Below, piece after piece: positions 1 through 15,000 of a stretch of 64,000 bases of DNA. A model generated the notes under the pieces. That model ran no database searches, was not told the DNA's origin, and worked only from the letters and a program-made list of their open reading frames with translations. Origin of the DNA: Tetracentron sinense. Lineage: Eukaryota > Streptophyta > Magnoliopsida > Trochodendrales > Trochodendraceae. The stretch's first letter is position 1. Each line of letters begins with the position of its first letter. The stretch is from NCBI GenBank assembly GCA_015143295.1, contig CM026551.1:47852034-47916033 (forward strand), given 5' to 3'. The position numbers and the translations under genes were made by a program.

Positions 1-877
1 TGGTTAGTCATACTGGTTATGACCCATGTGTTGAAAAAAATTAGGCAACGACATCAACGATACCAACCAAACAAAAAATTAACATTGTAGAAAATTATGA
101 TAAACCTTGAGAAAGTTAACCCAACAATTATGCATTTACCATGTATTTCACTTATTGAGATTTGAGATGCATAACGATTTTGATCAATTATGCATTTAAC
201 ATGTATTTCACTTGTTGAGATGCATAACAATTTTGCATCAAAAAGATTAAGAAACCATATCAAAATGAAGTCTTACAATGACAGTGAGCATGTCACAATC
301 ATTCAAAATAGTGAAGCTAATTAATTAAATCACACTAAGTACTAAAATACTCTTCCAATATCATCTTTAGCAGCATCAATAAAGTCAAGTCATATTTAAC
401 ATCATAAAAATGAAGAGGCCCCATCATTTGTCTGTGATAGACCTGTTATTCATCAATATTATAGATTTCGTAAAAAAAAAAAAAGGAAGTTAAATATGTT
501 CCCTGTTGCAACTTGCAACTAATAGACTAATAATAGGGCCTCTAAGCCATACAGCAATACAAGTAACAACACCATGTTAAATGAAGACATTCACCATTCC
601 ACAGATCTCAAAAGGATTGAAGTTCAAGACTGATAAGAAACCTAACCAAAAAGCAGACTGTGAGTTTTGAAACACCAAGTCTGGCACTTATTTCAACATT
701 TTCTATATTGCTCTCGTTGAATTGGATTAGTAAAGGGAGAATTTGCTATGGTGCAAATATAATATATGATGTAAGACCACATGAAGGAGAGGATTCCTTT
801 GGTGGATTATGGAAGATATGATTTCCCAACAAATCTTGATTCAAGCAACAAAAATCCCTACAAAGTATTGTCCCCCC

Positions 878-1213
878 AGTAATATTATTTGTGGTTCCAT
901 GGGTCTAATACCAGTGAAACAAAATTTCAAGTAATCCCTGGCATTCATGAAAGTAGAAAACATAAAAACGTATAAGAACATATAGTGTGTTTATGCCTGG
1001 TCCACTGGAGAGAAATCTGCTAGGTTTTCTATTTTGGAAGCCCCATAGTAATATTATTTGTGGTACCAGGGGTCCAACACAAGTGAAACAAAATTTCAGG
1101 AAATCCCAGACATTCATAAAACTAGAAACATGATAAGAACATATTTTGTGTTTATGCCTAGTTCTAACTTATAGGGAGAGAAGTTCTGTTAGGTTTCTAT
1201 TTTGGAAGCTTTC
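878..1213. repeat. Two-copy tandem duplication, period ~169 bp
   Basis: The block starting agtaatattatttgtgg at 878 recurs at 1047 with roughly 85% identity over its length, including the shared end gagagaa...ctattttggaag. The two copies abut head to tail. Confidence 0.85.
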
Positions 1214-1831
1214 GAAAGGTTGAGCCTAGCTTCTGAAGTGACATACTGACTTCTGCAGATATAATCTATCTTCTTCTCTTTTAAGTTCTTCATTCTGCAT
1301 ATACTTAGTTTGTCGTTATTATGTAGTTGATGATTTTCCCAAGCTCGAATCTCTATCGTTAGTTTTAATTTTATCCTATGACTATTCCATATACTTATGT
1401 ACAAGCAGATTATTGATCTCCATCCTATATGATTTTCTTTTTTCCATTTGTTATCCATTAGTTTGACTTCCATATAATTGTGTACACATAGATTATTTGT
1501 CTCAATCCTATGAGACTTTCTTTTAGGTGCCATTTGGCATCAATTCTGGTAATTCTCTGATTCTAGAAATGAATCAATTCCCAGAATCCCGGATTCAAAT
1601 CGATTCTGTTTTATCAATACTGGTACCTTGACAAAGGCTTTTTCTCATCCCACGAGAAAGAACAGGTTATCCTAGATATAGTGACAATCACCAAAGCATT
1701 ATCAAGAGAGGTAAGATCGTAGTAAGGATGGAGGACGAAACATGATGAAAAAACTGTCAAAGCTCAACATAAGAAAGTTTTCGCCTGTTCAAGGACAACA
1801 AGTGTTTCACTAGGATTCATGGTGTCAAAAA

Positions 1832-1869
1832 TCGACTCAATTATGCCGAAGTCGACCGAATTGAGTCGA
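1832..1869. repeat. Perfect 11-bp inverted repeat
   Basis: tcgactcaatt at 1832-1842 faces aattgagtcga at 1859-1869, with gaagtcgac/gtcgacttc as a second, overlapping dyad. It precedes several degenerate CTTCGGTGG-type motifs. Confidence 0.6.
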
Positions 1870-1967
1870 CTTCCGTGGTGGCCGAAGCGAAATGCACTTG
1901 TATTTTAAAAATACTAGACTTCGTGGTAAACTTCGACTAAAACAGGAAAAAAAGTGTTGAGAAAATA

Positions 1968-2034
1968 CAGAACTTCGGTGGAAATTAACCCAAGTGTACA
2001 CAGAACTTCGGTGGAAATTAACCGAAGTGTACAG
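1968..2034. repeat. Two-copy tandem repeat, period 33 bp
   Basis: cagaacttcggtggaaatta starts at 1968 and again at 2001, followed by nearly identical aagtgtaca segments. Confidence 0.85.
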
Positions 2035-2173
2035 AAAAAGTCTGTAAATTGAAGGGCTTTAAGTTTTTTTTAACAGGGTAATACTATTTCCACTCGCTTT
2101 AAACTTACTTTCTTCATAAGGAAAGACATGTGTCCCTAGCATTACCCTTATTTAAAAAAAGAAAAGAAAAAAA

Positions 2174-2261
2174 GAGTGTGGCTAGCATTAACCTTATTAT
2201 AAATTATAATTTTATTGGAGTGTGGTTAGCATTAACCTTATTATAAATTATAATTTTGTTA
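2174..2261. repeat. Two-copy tandem repeat, period 44 bp
   Basis: gagtgtgg(c/t)tagcattaac followed by an AT-rich arm occurs at 2174 and 2218; a third diverged copy (gtgtccctagcattaccc) lies near 2130. Confidence 0.8.
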
Positions 2262-2985
2262 TTAGTATATTATGCCCATAAGATTTTTTTAATAATATTA
2301 AAAATTAAATAATTTTCTAATAGTATTTCATAAATTAAAAATTATTTAATAACTCATCTCCTCCTCTTCACATATTGATTCAGTCATGTAAAAACATTGA
2401 GATCATCAATTGCATGTTGAAATAGGTTTAGAAAATAAATTGAATTTTAATTATTTATCTTTAATGTGCATTAATAAGTTTTTCAAATTTCTAAAACAAT
2501 TATCATGAATAATCATTGAAAAATAAAGAGAATATATCTCATTCACTTAACAAAGACGATAAAATATAGTTAATAAAATTTGATAATATAGAGAAATATT
2601 AAGAAGAAATTACAGCACAGACAAGCAGACAACGCATGTCACTTAACATGATTCTCACATTCTCACTTAACATGACAATATAGTGACATTCTGGTTACAT
2701 CAAGGATTTTTTCCCAATTTTATATCATACAAATATATTCGATTTTTATTAATAAAATAAAATTTGGACATCTAGGCATCGCCTAAGCAACACCTGGGGA
2801 ACCCTTATTGCCTAAGCACCGAAATAGAGATAGCTTTCCACTAGATGCTTCTTGTATGTTGACTTTCACAGTATTAAGTACGTCACAAAATATAATTTGT
2901 CAAGAATAGTACATTCAATATATAAGCCATCATACCAAAATCATGGATGAAGATAAAATGTAATCAAGAAAGAAAATATAAGCAC

Positions 2986-3058
2986 CTTAGTAGATTCCGA
3001 AAAAAAATCTGTGCGATCACATATGTAGAAATACACCAGAATTGCCCCAAATTCGGAC
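2986..3058 (-). CDS. RWA: RWA coding exon 5 (residues 107-131)
   Basis: The exon is 73 nt, acceptor catgtag, donor gtgctt; intron 4 is 83 nt (3059-3141). It completes the Met codon and encodes [16 protein letters not shown] followed by DFFSESTK, a conserved membrane segment. The following exon, expected to start with an Asn-Tyr-Asn-Arg-Asp-type motif, was searched for in 1-2985 and not found, so intron 5 runs off the window. Confidence 0.93.
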
Positions 3059-6000
3059 CTACATGACATTGTAAAATTATATGAGGAATGACGAACTGCC
3101 AATTACATGTGATCACTATATGCACAAGAATAATGACTTACATTGCTCTCAAAGTTACTCGGTTTTCCAACAAGAAAGAATCGTCCATTGTTATAAACCT
3201 AGATCATGGTAACCCCCGACAAAGGTAAGCAAGACTTTTATCAATAGGAACTCTACTAAAAAGGTTGCATATCCAATAAATAGCGACCTGATTAGGTTTG
3301 CTTTGATTGATGAACTATGGAACTTTGCAGATGCTGATTTTGTGAGGCCTCCTTCCAGCAAAATAGCTCGATCATCTTCTTTGATCGTCTCATTTCCTAG
3401 TTCAACCAGATTGGCATCTGAATGACTGCTAACCAGGAATGTCAGATATTGACAAGCACATAAGATCTTTACATGGAACATGGAATGTTAGTAAATTCGG
3501 ACGTGGAGAAATTATAAAATGAGGAAATGATATTATATTTAAATTTGAGACTTTAGCAAACATAAAGTTCCACTAAGAGCAAGTAAAATGTGTTCCTCAA
3601 TTAATTTATTTTTTGTACAATTAAAAGTAACTTTGTAATTGAAGAAAGGTGGAGCACACATGTATAACACGAAGTAGAGAAGTGTATGTGAATAGCATCA
3701 TATATTAACATCTTTAGATTTTATATTTAACTACACTTGACACTTATTTAAGTAGAGTTTTTTCTCACACCCATGCATAAAATAAGCAATTTGATCGTAA
3801 TAATTTTTAACTTGGGATGATGAATTGATTGCCAATGTCTTTGTCTTATTATTATTATTTATCAATAAGGAGAATTGTATTAAAGAAGAGGGAATAACAA
3901 GGTCTGGGGGAATGAGCAATTTCCCTAAAAAGAGAAACAACTTTCAGAGTCATACAAAATTACAGACTCCAAATGTTTACAAAGTTTGCATCAAGAATAC
4001 CTGCAAACTCCAAGAAGGCCGCTGACCAACTACATAGACTCCACCCGATAGAGAAGCAAAGCTTTGGCAGAAAAGAATAGTCTGATTGAAGATCCTGCTA
4101 CTCCTAGCACTCCATAAACCTCATCAGACCACAAACGTCCACATATCCCAAAAGGATGTTACCCCTATTGCCAAAGATTACATCAGGCCAACTGAAAATG
4201 AAGTCGCTCAACTTCGTTGGGAATGCCCAGCTAATCTAGGATAAAGAAAGGAAATAAGACCAGACACCACAAACCACAGGACAATGGAAGAGGAGTGATG
4301 CAACCCTTCATCCGCCTCCCAACAAATGCTACATCTATTTGGGGTAGGCATACCGCGGTTCCTCAAATGACCAGTAATGAGAATCTTGCTGAACATCGTT
4401 TCCCAGAGAAAAGCTTAAACCTTATAGGGAGGGAACCTGGCTTTTCCAAATCTTTCAAACTGAGGTCTTCAAACCAACTCCATCTTCTCCTCCTCGGGTA
4501 GGAAGCTATAAGTCACTTAGTAAAAAATAATCTTTGGCATTTCCCTTCCAATCCAGTGGTCCTTTGAGTATAGGTTCATATGCACCTTATTCAGCCAATC
4601 CAGTAGCATAGACATTCCTCCAACTCCCTGTCCCTAAAGATTTTGTGGAAGATTGGGCTCCATACTACCCCGTTTCTTCTCTCAAATAGATAACTTACCA
4701 AGGGATCTTTGGAAGAAGTGCGTCTCTAAAGGCTCAGGCATATATCGCCGAATCTACTGACCGCACTGCATTCGTCTTCCCAGAATTGAATTATGCTGCT
4801 TCAGTCAACCACAAATCTAGTTTGCTCCATGAACTAACCATGCACCTTCATTATCCCAATCCAACCCCCACCCCATTCGATTAGGATGCATGATTTGGGT
4901 CCCACTCATGACTAGAAGACCCAACATTAGCCACAACCTCCCTCCACAAAATCATACCCTCGGAACTAAAGTTCCAAATCCATTTCCCCACCAAAGCCTT
5001 GTTCGTGCATCAGAGCCCCCTAAAGCCCAATCCATCATACTCCTTTTGGCAACAAACCAATCTTACTTAACCAAATAGAATCCTCATATTCTCCACCCTT
5101 GGCAAAAAGAAGTCTCCTTTTGGCTACTGTGATAGGCGTTCTGAAAATTGGGACATAAAACCCTCAAGGGCCGGGCCGGGCCGGGCAGGGCAGGGTACCC
5201 TTGTTAAAGGCTTTTTTTTGACAGGCATAGTCTCGATCTAAGAGGGAGCCCAAGGTATTTGATCGGAAACTGACCATACCATCATCCCAGAATACGACCA
5301 CAATCCGCAATCACTTAATCAACCTCCCAACTCTAGTGAGGGCATTCATGGATAGATTGATTCGAAGCCCAGAAACTGCTACTAAACATCTCATGACCTC
5401 CCTGATGTTCGTCACCTACTCCCTAGAAGCATCTACAAACATAAGAGTATCATCTGGATATCGGAGGTGAGTGACCAACAGCCCTTTGGCCCCATTTTAA
5501 AACCCCTCGAGGTACCCAATTAAGTTCCTTCGCCACCGCAATATACAGTAAGGGAGATAGCGGGCATCCTCAGTGAAGGCCTCTAGAGTTAGTTAAGTAC
5601 CATGCTGGAGAGGCATTACCATAACACAAAAAAGTTGCCTATGAGATGCATGCCTTGATTAAGCTTCTTCATCTAATCCTAACACCCATCCAATGTTTTA
5701 TGAGGTGTGTGAGGCCTACACCTTGAGGCTTGCCTTTAAGCGAGGCTCAAGGGCTGAAATCCCCCGAGGCTAACGTCATAGAGTGTGAGGCGCACGTTCA
5801 CGCATTGAGGATTGCCTAATGTCTGAGGCGTGCACCTCATAAATTAACCAAAAATAGGGTTCGAGCCACAAAACTGACACATATATTTTCCTTTTCCATC
5901 TTTATGTTTAAACTGAAATTGATTTATTATGCTTGATATGGTTAAGATTTTGTTTGGATTGGTAAAGTAGGTCAATATATGAATAAAAGCAAAAGGCAAG

Positions 6001-9000
6001 GATACAAGCCAGATTCACTTATAAGTGAACTGAAAGGGCCAAACAACTAATTACATGGCAAAATAAAGAAGAAAATACTGTACAGTATATAGCAAGACAA
6101 AACTAATCAGATAGAATTTTCGAACTCATTCATGCAAATGAGAAAGAGGAAGAGAGGCAAAATCCTGAATATCTTCGAAGACGTTCCTGATAGCGTCCAG
6201 TCTGATAATATATTAAGGATGTTAGCATACATTCTTGCGAAGGGATTCACAAAATCTTCAAATACCCTCATGTTCTTCTCTCTCTACAAACTCCAACAAA
6301 TTGCCCACGGGAGCATCTTCCACAGTACTAGCCTACTGCCATCCGAGTCTATCAATAGCTAACTAGAGATTAAGTCCCTCAAGCTGAGAGGAAAAACCCA
6401 TTGTACCCCCATGCTAACTAGGGGGCAATAAACAAGAAAATGGTTGATTGATTCCTCGGTGGTTAAACAAAGGAACACATATTCACAAGACTCCCTCCTC
6501 TACTCTTTAAGTGATCTAAAGTGAGAATTATGTTTAGGAAAGTTGGCGTCCTAGGTTGGATGGCTTTCTTTTTGAGGGTTTGTCTCTTGAGCATAGCGAT
6601 TCTTTGGAGGCCTCGTTTGAGGAGGAAGAAGTTTGGGGAGTCATACGAGATATGGCCGAGGATAAGGCTCCCGGGCCGGATCGTTTCACCATTGAGTTCT
6701 ATAGGGTCTGTTGAGATATAGTGGGGAGAGACCTTTTGGAGGTAATGAAGGAGTTATTTTATACAGGGCATTTCGATAGAGTGATCAACAATACCTTTGT
6801 GGTGCTCATCCCAAAAACGGAGGGGGCTTTCGATCTAAAGGATTTCCGTCCAATAAGCCTTGTGGGTAGTGTTTACAAAATTCTTTCAAAGGTTCTAGCA
6901 GTTCGCCTTAAGAGGGTGATGATTTCTATCATCTCCTCTCAACAGGGAGCGATTGTTGGGGGGAGGCAAATTCTAGATGGGATCCTGATAGCCAATGAAT
7001 TCATTAATGATCATATTCGATCCTCCTATCCTGGAATCCTTTGCAAAGTTGATATGGAGAAAACCTATGATCATGTCAACTGAGGGTCCTAGATTATGTT
7101 CTTCGCAGAATGAGTTTCGGTTCGAAGTGGAGACTGTGGATGCAGTCGTGTATCTCCTTCGTCTCATATTCCATTATTCTTAATGGTAGCTCGGTGGACT
7201 ATTTTCTAGCTCTAGGGGGTTGAGGCAGGGAGACCCACTTTCTCCATTCCGTTTTGTGATAGTTTCGGAGGCCTTAAGTAGAATGTTGTCTAGAGCTGAG
7301 GGGCCAGTTTTTGAGGGATTCTCGATAGGCCAAGATCATATGCGTATCTCTTTGCAATTTGCAGATGACACCCTGATTTTCTGCAATGCTTCAAGTAGGC
7401 AACTATTGTACCTCAGGTGCTTATCCGATGTTTTGAGGCGGAGTCAGGACTCGCTTCCCTCTGTGTACCTGGGCATGACCCTGGGGGCGGGTTTCAAAGC
7501 CAAGTCAGTGTGGGTGCCAGTGATCGAGAGATGTGAGAAACATTAAATCACACTTTCTTTCAAAAGGGGGTAAGCTAACCCTCGTCCAGAGCACCCTCAA
7601 TAGTCTCCTGACGTATTACTTGTCCACCCTAACCATCCCTAAGTCAATCGCCGTCTCCCTCGAGAGACTTCAAAGGGAGTTCCTTTGGCATTTGAAGGAT
7701 GATTCATTCAAATATCATCTAGTCGCTTGGAAGCAAATTTGTCATCCTAAGGAGGAAGGAAGGTTAAACCTCAAATCCCTAGTCCATGTTAATAAAGCAT
7801 TGTTAGGGAAATGAATTTGAAGATTCAGAGAGGAAAGGGATAGTTTGTGGCGTGCTATGATAGTGGCCAAGTTGCTTGGGCTTATGGAAGGGCATCATGG
7901 CGACTGCTAGTTTGGTTGTGCCTAATTTTAGATTTAGAGTGGGTCAAGGGTTAGAGGTGAAATTTTGGAAGGATGTGTGGTGTGGTGCCACCAGGCTTCA
8001 GGATGACTTTGGTCACAATTTTATGTTGGCATCCGATAGGGAGGCTTTGGTAGGGGATTACTCGGAGAGGCAAGGAGAGGGGGTGGTATGGTGCTCAAGG
8101 ATGAGACGAGATTTAAATGATTGAGAATCAGAGGAAGTGGTTCACCTTTTGGCTCGCATCAACTCTATACGCCCGTGTGTTGAGAATAAGGATTACAGGG
8201 TTTGGTCTGGAAGCAACTATGGTCGTTTCTCAATAAGATCACTTTTACAATCTTTTAGTTTGGTTCATTTGGGCCCGTTCCCTCATCGGATTGTGTGGAA
8301 TCTGGGAATTCCCTCCAAGGTCTCTTTCTTTTTATGGAATGCAACTTTAAATAAGATTCTAACATGTGATCACTTGCAGCATAGAGGATGGAGTATGGCC
8401 AACCGTTGCTATATGTGCCTCTAAGAGGAGGAGACTGTAGACCATTTGCTCCTGCATTGTCCTATTGTGTTTGATATATGAGGCTATTTCCTCTCCCGCA
8501 TGGGGGTGGATTGGGTCTTTCCTTCTTTCTTTCACATCTTCTTATCTTGTTGGTCTTTGGTCAATGTGAAAGGTGCTAGGGAAGCGCTTTGGTCGATTCT
8601 CCCTAGAGCCATATCTTGGATGATATGGAATGAGAGGAAGTTGCGAGTTTTTGAGAACTCTCCATCATCTCTCTCTCACATTCGCGCTCGGATTCAGTTG
8701 GTGGCTCTCGAATGGGCGGGGCTTCGCTGTGATGGGGAGGAGCTTCGGGAGGTTCTGGGTTGATCATTGAGTGGGAGGCTGTGGTTATGTTCTATTTGTA
8801 ATAGCTTTTGAGTTTATTTGCTTGTAAACTCTTGTTTCCTTTGCTTTCTAGTTGTTTGTGTTTTTGCTTCTTTATCGATTAAAAAAAAAAAAAGGAATCC
8901 CAGGATCCGAGTTTGAGTAGAAAAGAGAATGGAAGAGCACTACTAGATGAATGGAAGTAATATCTCACTTGAAAATGCTTTTGGATTCTTTAAGCCAGGT

Positions 9001-12000
9001 GTCCTTGGTGTTGAGATACATTATTATTGTTATGGGTGTAGATAAACCTTATCATATCATTAAGTCGTTAAGGACATCATTGTAATCCTTTTTTTATTAG
9101 TATAAATAAGAAAGGAAAAATCAGCCAATAATCTCTTTCTCCAATTTGTCTCTTCTCCTTCTTTCTTCTCTTCTCTTCTCTTCCTCTTTTTCATTTACGG
9201 TTTTACTGTTTGTTACTAGGTGAGAACTCTATCAAAGTTCTGTTATCGTTAGCAAAAAAAATTTCTTGGCCTTTATATTAGTTGCATGTGAAGAATGTCT
9301 TCAATTTTTTTGATAGGTAAATCAAGTATATATATAAGAAAAACAACAGTTTACAGGAAGATAAACTGAAGAGGAAAAGCATGTACAATAATAGGAAGCA
9401 CATGATTAATGGAAATAGACATCCTCACAACAAAATTTCCCTCACATCCCCACCCCTATGAAGTGGAGGACCAATCCACAAGCATTTGATGAATACGAGC
9501 TACAATGCACCAGGGGGGAGGAGGAGGAGATAGAATTGTCAAAAACACTGACAATTCCTTTCTTTCTAGATACTCCACGATATAGCTCCAGGTAATAATG
9601 CCCAAATTTCTTCCTTAGTTCCACCAGGGGCGTCAATTGGCAATCCAATAAGAAGCTCAAAAAGGAGAGAGGGAAGACCCACTCTATACCTAACCGAGAG
9701 AGGAAGAAGGCCCAAAGCCCAAAGACAACCGGATAGTGCGAGGTTAGGTGGTCTATTATCTCTTCCTCATTTAGGCATAAGTAACAACGGTTTACCATAC
9801 TCCATTCTCCACTCTTTAAGTGATTCGTTGTAAGAATAGAAATTTACAGGAAGAAATGTAAAATGACTCATCTACCATAATTCAAGCTTTTCAACAGTGA
9901 GGGAAAATTCAGTTAGCAAATTAAAGAAGACGATCTATGGTCTAAAACAGTCACCCCGAGCTTGGTTTGAGAGGTTTAGTAAGGTTGTGATGGGAATGAG
10001 TTACTCACAAAGTCATGTGGATCACACTCTCATTGTAGGACGTCATGGGCTGCTAATTATTGCTCTAATTATCTTTGTTGATGACATTGTGGTGACAAGA
10101 AATGATTTGCTAGAGATTAGAGGGACTTTGAAATCAAGGACTTAAGAAGTTTCACTTATTTTCTAGGTAAAGAGGTGACTCGCTCCAAGAAAGGCATCTT
10201 TATATCACAGAGAAAGTACACCTTAGAATTACTCAAGTATAATAGAAAGATGTGTGCTCGACCTACAGATACTCCATTGAGCCAAATCATAAATTGAGCT
10301 CCAGTGATGGAAAATTACTTGAAGATAGAGATATGTACCAAAGACTAGTTGGTCATCTTATTTATCTCTCTCACTAGGCCAGATATTGCAATGTTGTTAG
10401 TGTGGTGAGTCATGCATGAACATCGGGTCCCTCATTATGAAGTTATTGAGAGGATATTGCGTTACTTGAAGACTACTCATAGAAAATGTAAACTATTTGC
10501 TAATCATGGACATCTCCGTCTAAAAGCTTACATTGATGCTGATTGGGGTGGAAATGCTAATGATAGAAGGCTCACTACATGGTATTGCACCTTTCTTGGA
10601 GGTAATCTCATCACTTGGAAGAGTAAGAAGCAAAGTGTGGCAACTAAGTCTAGTGTAGAAGCCGAGTATAGGGCAATGGCTCATGGTGTGGGCCGTGTGG
10701 CTGAATTACTGTGAATGAAAATCTTAATGCGTGATTTGGGAATTAAAATAGATGGTACAATGAAATTGTTTAGTGAAAACAACGCAGCCATCAACATTTC
10801 GATACAACATGATCGTACTAACATAGAGATAGACAAACACTTCATCAAAGAGCAGGCTAACTCTCAGAATTTATGTTTATTGTTTGTTACATCTGAATGC
10901 CAACTTGGCGATATTCCCAATAAAGGTATTGTCAAGACAACCTTAATGTCAATTCTTAGCAAACTAGGTATGATAGATATCTATGCACAACTTGAGGGGG
11001 ACTGATGAGATACATTATTATCATGGGTGTAGTAGATACACCATATCATATCATTAAGGGCATTATTGTAATCTTTTTTACAAGTAGTATAAATAAGAAG
11101 AAATGAAAAATCAGCTCCTAATCTTTTTTCTCCAATATTTCTCTTCTCTTCCTCTATTTCATCTAGGGTTTTACTTTCTACTCTTGATTAAGGGTTTGGG
11201 TTGACTTTAGTAGAGGCTATTAAAAAACCTGAAAAATTCATCAAGTTCCCAGTCATTTAGCCCTCCTCTAAGTAGGGGGGAGACCAAATGATGTCATTAT
11301 TCCTAGATTCAAAGTAGGAAGCAACCAAGTAATGATTGTTTCAAGCTAGTGAGTAAATTATGCTAAATTGGGTTTTGAGAGATTGATGGCCACACCAAAT
11401 ATCATCCCAAAAACTAGTAGTCTCTCCGTTATCAATCTTGAAGGAAGTGAGCTATCGGAAATCCATCAATCCAAAGTGAATGGCTTTCCATAACCCTACA
11501 CCATGTTTCTTTGGACAGCAAACTTGAATCCTAGCCGTACTTTTGCCACAATTACTTTCCTCCATAGACTCTCTCTTTCTTCCTCAAATCTCGAAAGCAA
11601 TTTACCAAGTAGTGCCTTATTCATGTCACTTAAAAACCCGTCAACAAGACCCCTCCTCTTGAATGAAGCTGGCAAGCTGCACACCTCTGCCCACCTGATC
11701 AAATGGTATTTCCGCTTCTCCACCATGTCATTCCATAGAAATTTCCACTAAAGCTTCTCTAAACCTTTGGCAACTGATATCAGGATGGTAGTAGACATAT
11801 GAAGTAGGTGAGAAAATTGGCTAGGAAGCTTCTTTGGAGACTAAGTCGACCTCCTTTGGATATGAGTTGGGAGTTCCATGAATCAAACCTACAAGGACCC
11901 TATTTACAACTGGATCCCACATGGATTTGGATTTGAATTTGGCTCTGAGAGGTATGCCTAAATACCTGGTAAGGAAGTGACCTATCTTACAACCTAGTAC

Positions 12001-15000
12001 TCCCATGATTTCGACTTAGTTTGGAACCTTCCCAACTCCAAACAAATCAAATTTCAAAAAATTGATCATGAGACCAGAGACCGTGTCGAAACATCTAGCA
12101 AAATTTGAGGTACGTAATTTTCTTGGTGGTTGCACAGGATGAGGCATCTGCGAATTTGGAGATGAGCGATGTTAATTCCCCTCCGCCTATTTCAAACCAG
12201 TCAGTGATTCCATTATCGGCTTGATAGAACATGCGTCTTAATGCTTCTGTTACCATGATAAATAGAAATGGTTATGAGGGATCACCTTGTCGCAAGCCCG
12301 AGGACGACCTGTAAGGAAGTCGTTAACCAGTATAGAGAAAGATGCCGACTCCACACACGCCTTCATCCAACCTCTCTATTTTGCCCTAAAGCCTAAATGC
12401 CTTAGTATATATGACAGACAACCCTTATTTACATGATTGTAAGCCTTTTCTAAATCAAGTTTGCATGATATGTTTGGCCTTCCATTTCTCACCCTCAGCT
12501 CAAGGCATTCATTGGTAATCAAGATGTCGTCTAGAATTTGACGGTTTCTGATGAAGGCACTTTGAGACGGAAAGATAAATCATCACCATTTTGAGTCTGC
12601 AAGATAGGGACATTTGCCATGATTTTGTATGTGCTGACAATGAGACTAGTTGGGCGAAAATATTTTAACAATTGAGCGACTCCAACCTTCTGAACTAGGA
12701 CAAGGAATATGTTGTTTATCGCTCGATTGAAAAATTCTTCCTCATAAAAATGATAACGAGTTTCATGAAATCCTCTCTTATGTTTTTTAGATCGGTAAAT
12801 CAGATATACAAAAGATAAGAATAAACAATTTACAGAGATGTGAAAATGCAAAATAAGACTAATAAGAATTAAAATAAAGTGACAGCACAACTACCATCTG
12901 GCCTCAAAATAAAAGAGTATTCCTCACTTCTTGACCCAATGAGCATGTGGAACTCCATTCCACGATTGATAGCCGCACCCGGGATAGGATCTATTGATGA
13001 GAAGAAGAGGAGTTGTTAAAAACACGAGCATTCCTCTCCTTCCAAATAGCCCACGAAATGCAAAATAGTAGATAGATTCCTCAACACCCACCAAAGTCAT
13101 CAAGTGACATCTAGATAAGAAGCTCAGAAAGGAGAAGTGGACCCATCCAAGCCATGAAACAAGGCCAGATCCCAATGACAACCAGACAGTATAAGAACAA
13201 ATGATTCCCAGTCTCTTCCGCATTCAGGCACAAATAGCACTGATTGATGAAGCTCCACTCTCTTCCCTTCAATTGATCCGTAGTAAGAATTTTATTTAGA
13301 GCAGCGGACCAGATGAAGAAAGATACCTTCGTGGGGACATGGTTAGCCCACACAGCCTTATGAGGAAATGAACGCGAAAGTACAGGGCCAAAGGACTGCA
13401 AGAGTGACCGCACTGAAAATCAGATGTTGTTGCTATGAGACCAAATCCTATAATCACTAATCTGAGATTTAGGGATGGAGGAATTCAACAGGGTCAAAAG
13501 TCGTTGCATATCCTCAATTTTTCAATCATTCAAAGCCCTCCTCAACCTAAGACACCAGACTATATTGTTACCTAGCCGCTCAACACACTCAGCTATAGAC
13601 CCCCCTTTGTTGAGAGTCAAAGAAAAAATGGAGCCAAAATCGTCCTTAAGCCTCGACTGACAACTCTAAACATCATACCAGAATTGGATATCGACCCCAT
13701 TACCCAACTTGAACCTAATGAAAGGATCTAGAGACTTGGCTACAACCATGATACCCTTCCAAAGACCCACCCCATGGGGATCTCTCATGGCCCTCGGTGA
13801 CCACAACGATGCAAGCCCATATTTAGCCACGACGACTTTCCGCCAAAGGCTCTCCCGCTCCTCACCGAACCGCTATACCCATTTACCCAGGAGCGCCTTA
13901 TTCACCACACTAAGTGGAGCAAGGTTAAGGCCCTCTGCCTCTAACAGTTTGCAGATTTGATCCCAATTTACCAGATGATATTTCATTTTTCACCTCTCAT
14001 GCCACAGAAAATTTCACTGGAGGCGATCAAGGATCAAGGCAATGGACCGTGGGAATAATAAGTGGGGAGGCTCCGAAGTGTACTCTTGATAAGGGTCAAC
14101 TTTCCACCTTTGGAAAGGAGGCAAGACTTCCACCCTGCGAGACACGCGGAGAATCTTTCGATAACTGGGGCCCAAACAGCTTTGGACTTGAACGGTAAGT
14201 GGATGGAAGGGACCCTTTCTAACACCCGAGACAGTTGACCAAGAGGGATGGGGAATATCTCCTATAGGTAAGATCTCACTTTTACTCTTGATAAGTTGCA
14301 AGCATGATGCACCATAGAACACTATAAATGCGAGATACTAAGCCGCCCCCTACCCACAGAAAATCCTGTAAACGCCTGCCCATTCGCACGGACCAACATT
14401 CAACTCAGGGCTTCCGAGACGACAAATAGTGGTGGAGGCAACAGGTTTCCCTGCCTTAACCCCTTGGAGCTACGAAAAAATCCTTTTGAGCTACCGTTAA
14501 GGAGGATCGAGAATAAGGGGAGGAAATGCAAGCTTTGATCCACGATCTCCATTTGGGTCCAAATCCCAATCTACCCAACACATAGAGGAGGAACTGCCAA
14601 TTGACATTGTCGTAGGCCTTTTCCATATCAATCTTACAAATCAGACCTGGGTTTTTAGACTTAAGGAGCTCGTCTAACATTTTGGAAGGAGATAATGGAA
14701 CCATTGAGGCGCAGAGCCTTATCCCCTGCCATTTCTTTGATGACTCCTAAAACATCGTCCTCCAAAAATGGTCATTCTAGCTATTACCTTTTATTATCAA
14801 AAATGCGATTAAGTTCCAAACCATCCAGCTTGGGTTTGAAGGTACCACTCTCCTAAAGAGTCCCTCATAATGGTTGACTATTCGCATCTTGATCTCCTTT
14901 TCTTTGACCAACATCTCGAAGCCCACTTTAAGACTTGAAATTGGGTTCTCCTCCTTGCGTTGGCCATTTAATGGAAGAATTTTGAAGTTTATGTCTCCCT

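Larger units (their letters stand above)
1..2985 (-). other. RWA intron 5, part inside the window
   Basis: AT-rich sequence left of exon 5 with no further RWA exon and no coding stretch I can support. It carries three short tandem duplications and one inverted repeat, listed separately. A block near 1530-1600 resembles one end of a MITE (ttggcatcaattctgg) but no partner end was found. Confidence 0.7.
9009..11183 (+). mobile_element. Truncated Ty1/copia element with paired LTRs
   Basis: Two similar ~190-bp sequences, at 9009 (tgttgagatacattatt) and 11003 (tgatgagatacattatt), flank a copia RT/RNase H remnant and a LINE insert. A purine tract (gaggggga) directly precedes the right LTR. Gag, protease, integrase and the first part of RT are absent. 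The divergence of the two LTRs, about 15-20% by eye, points to an old insertion. Confidence 0.8.

Noticed and set aside
3191-3287. Reading exon 3 through into the next 89 bases as coding
   Set aside because: The frame stays open, but GT-AG signals and the resumption of RWA sequence at 3198 show it is an intron.
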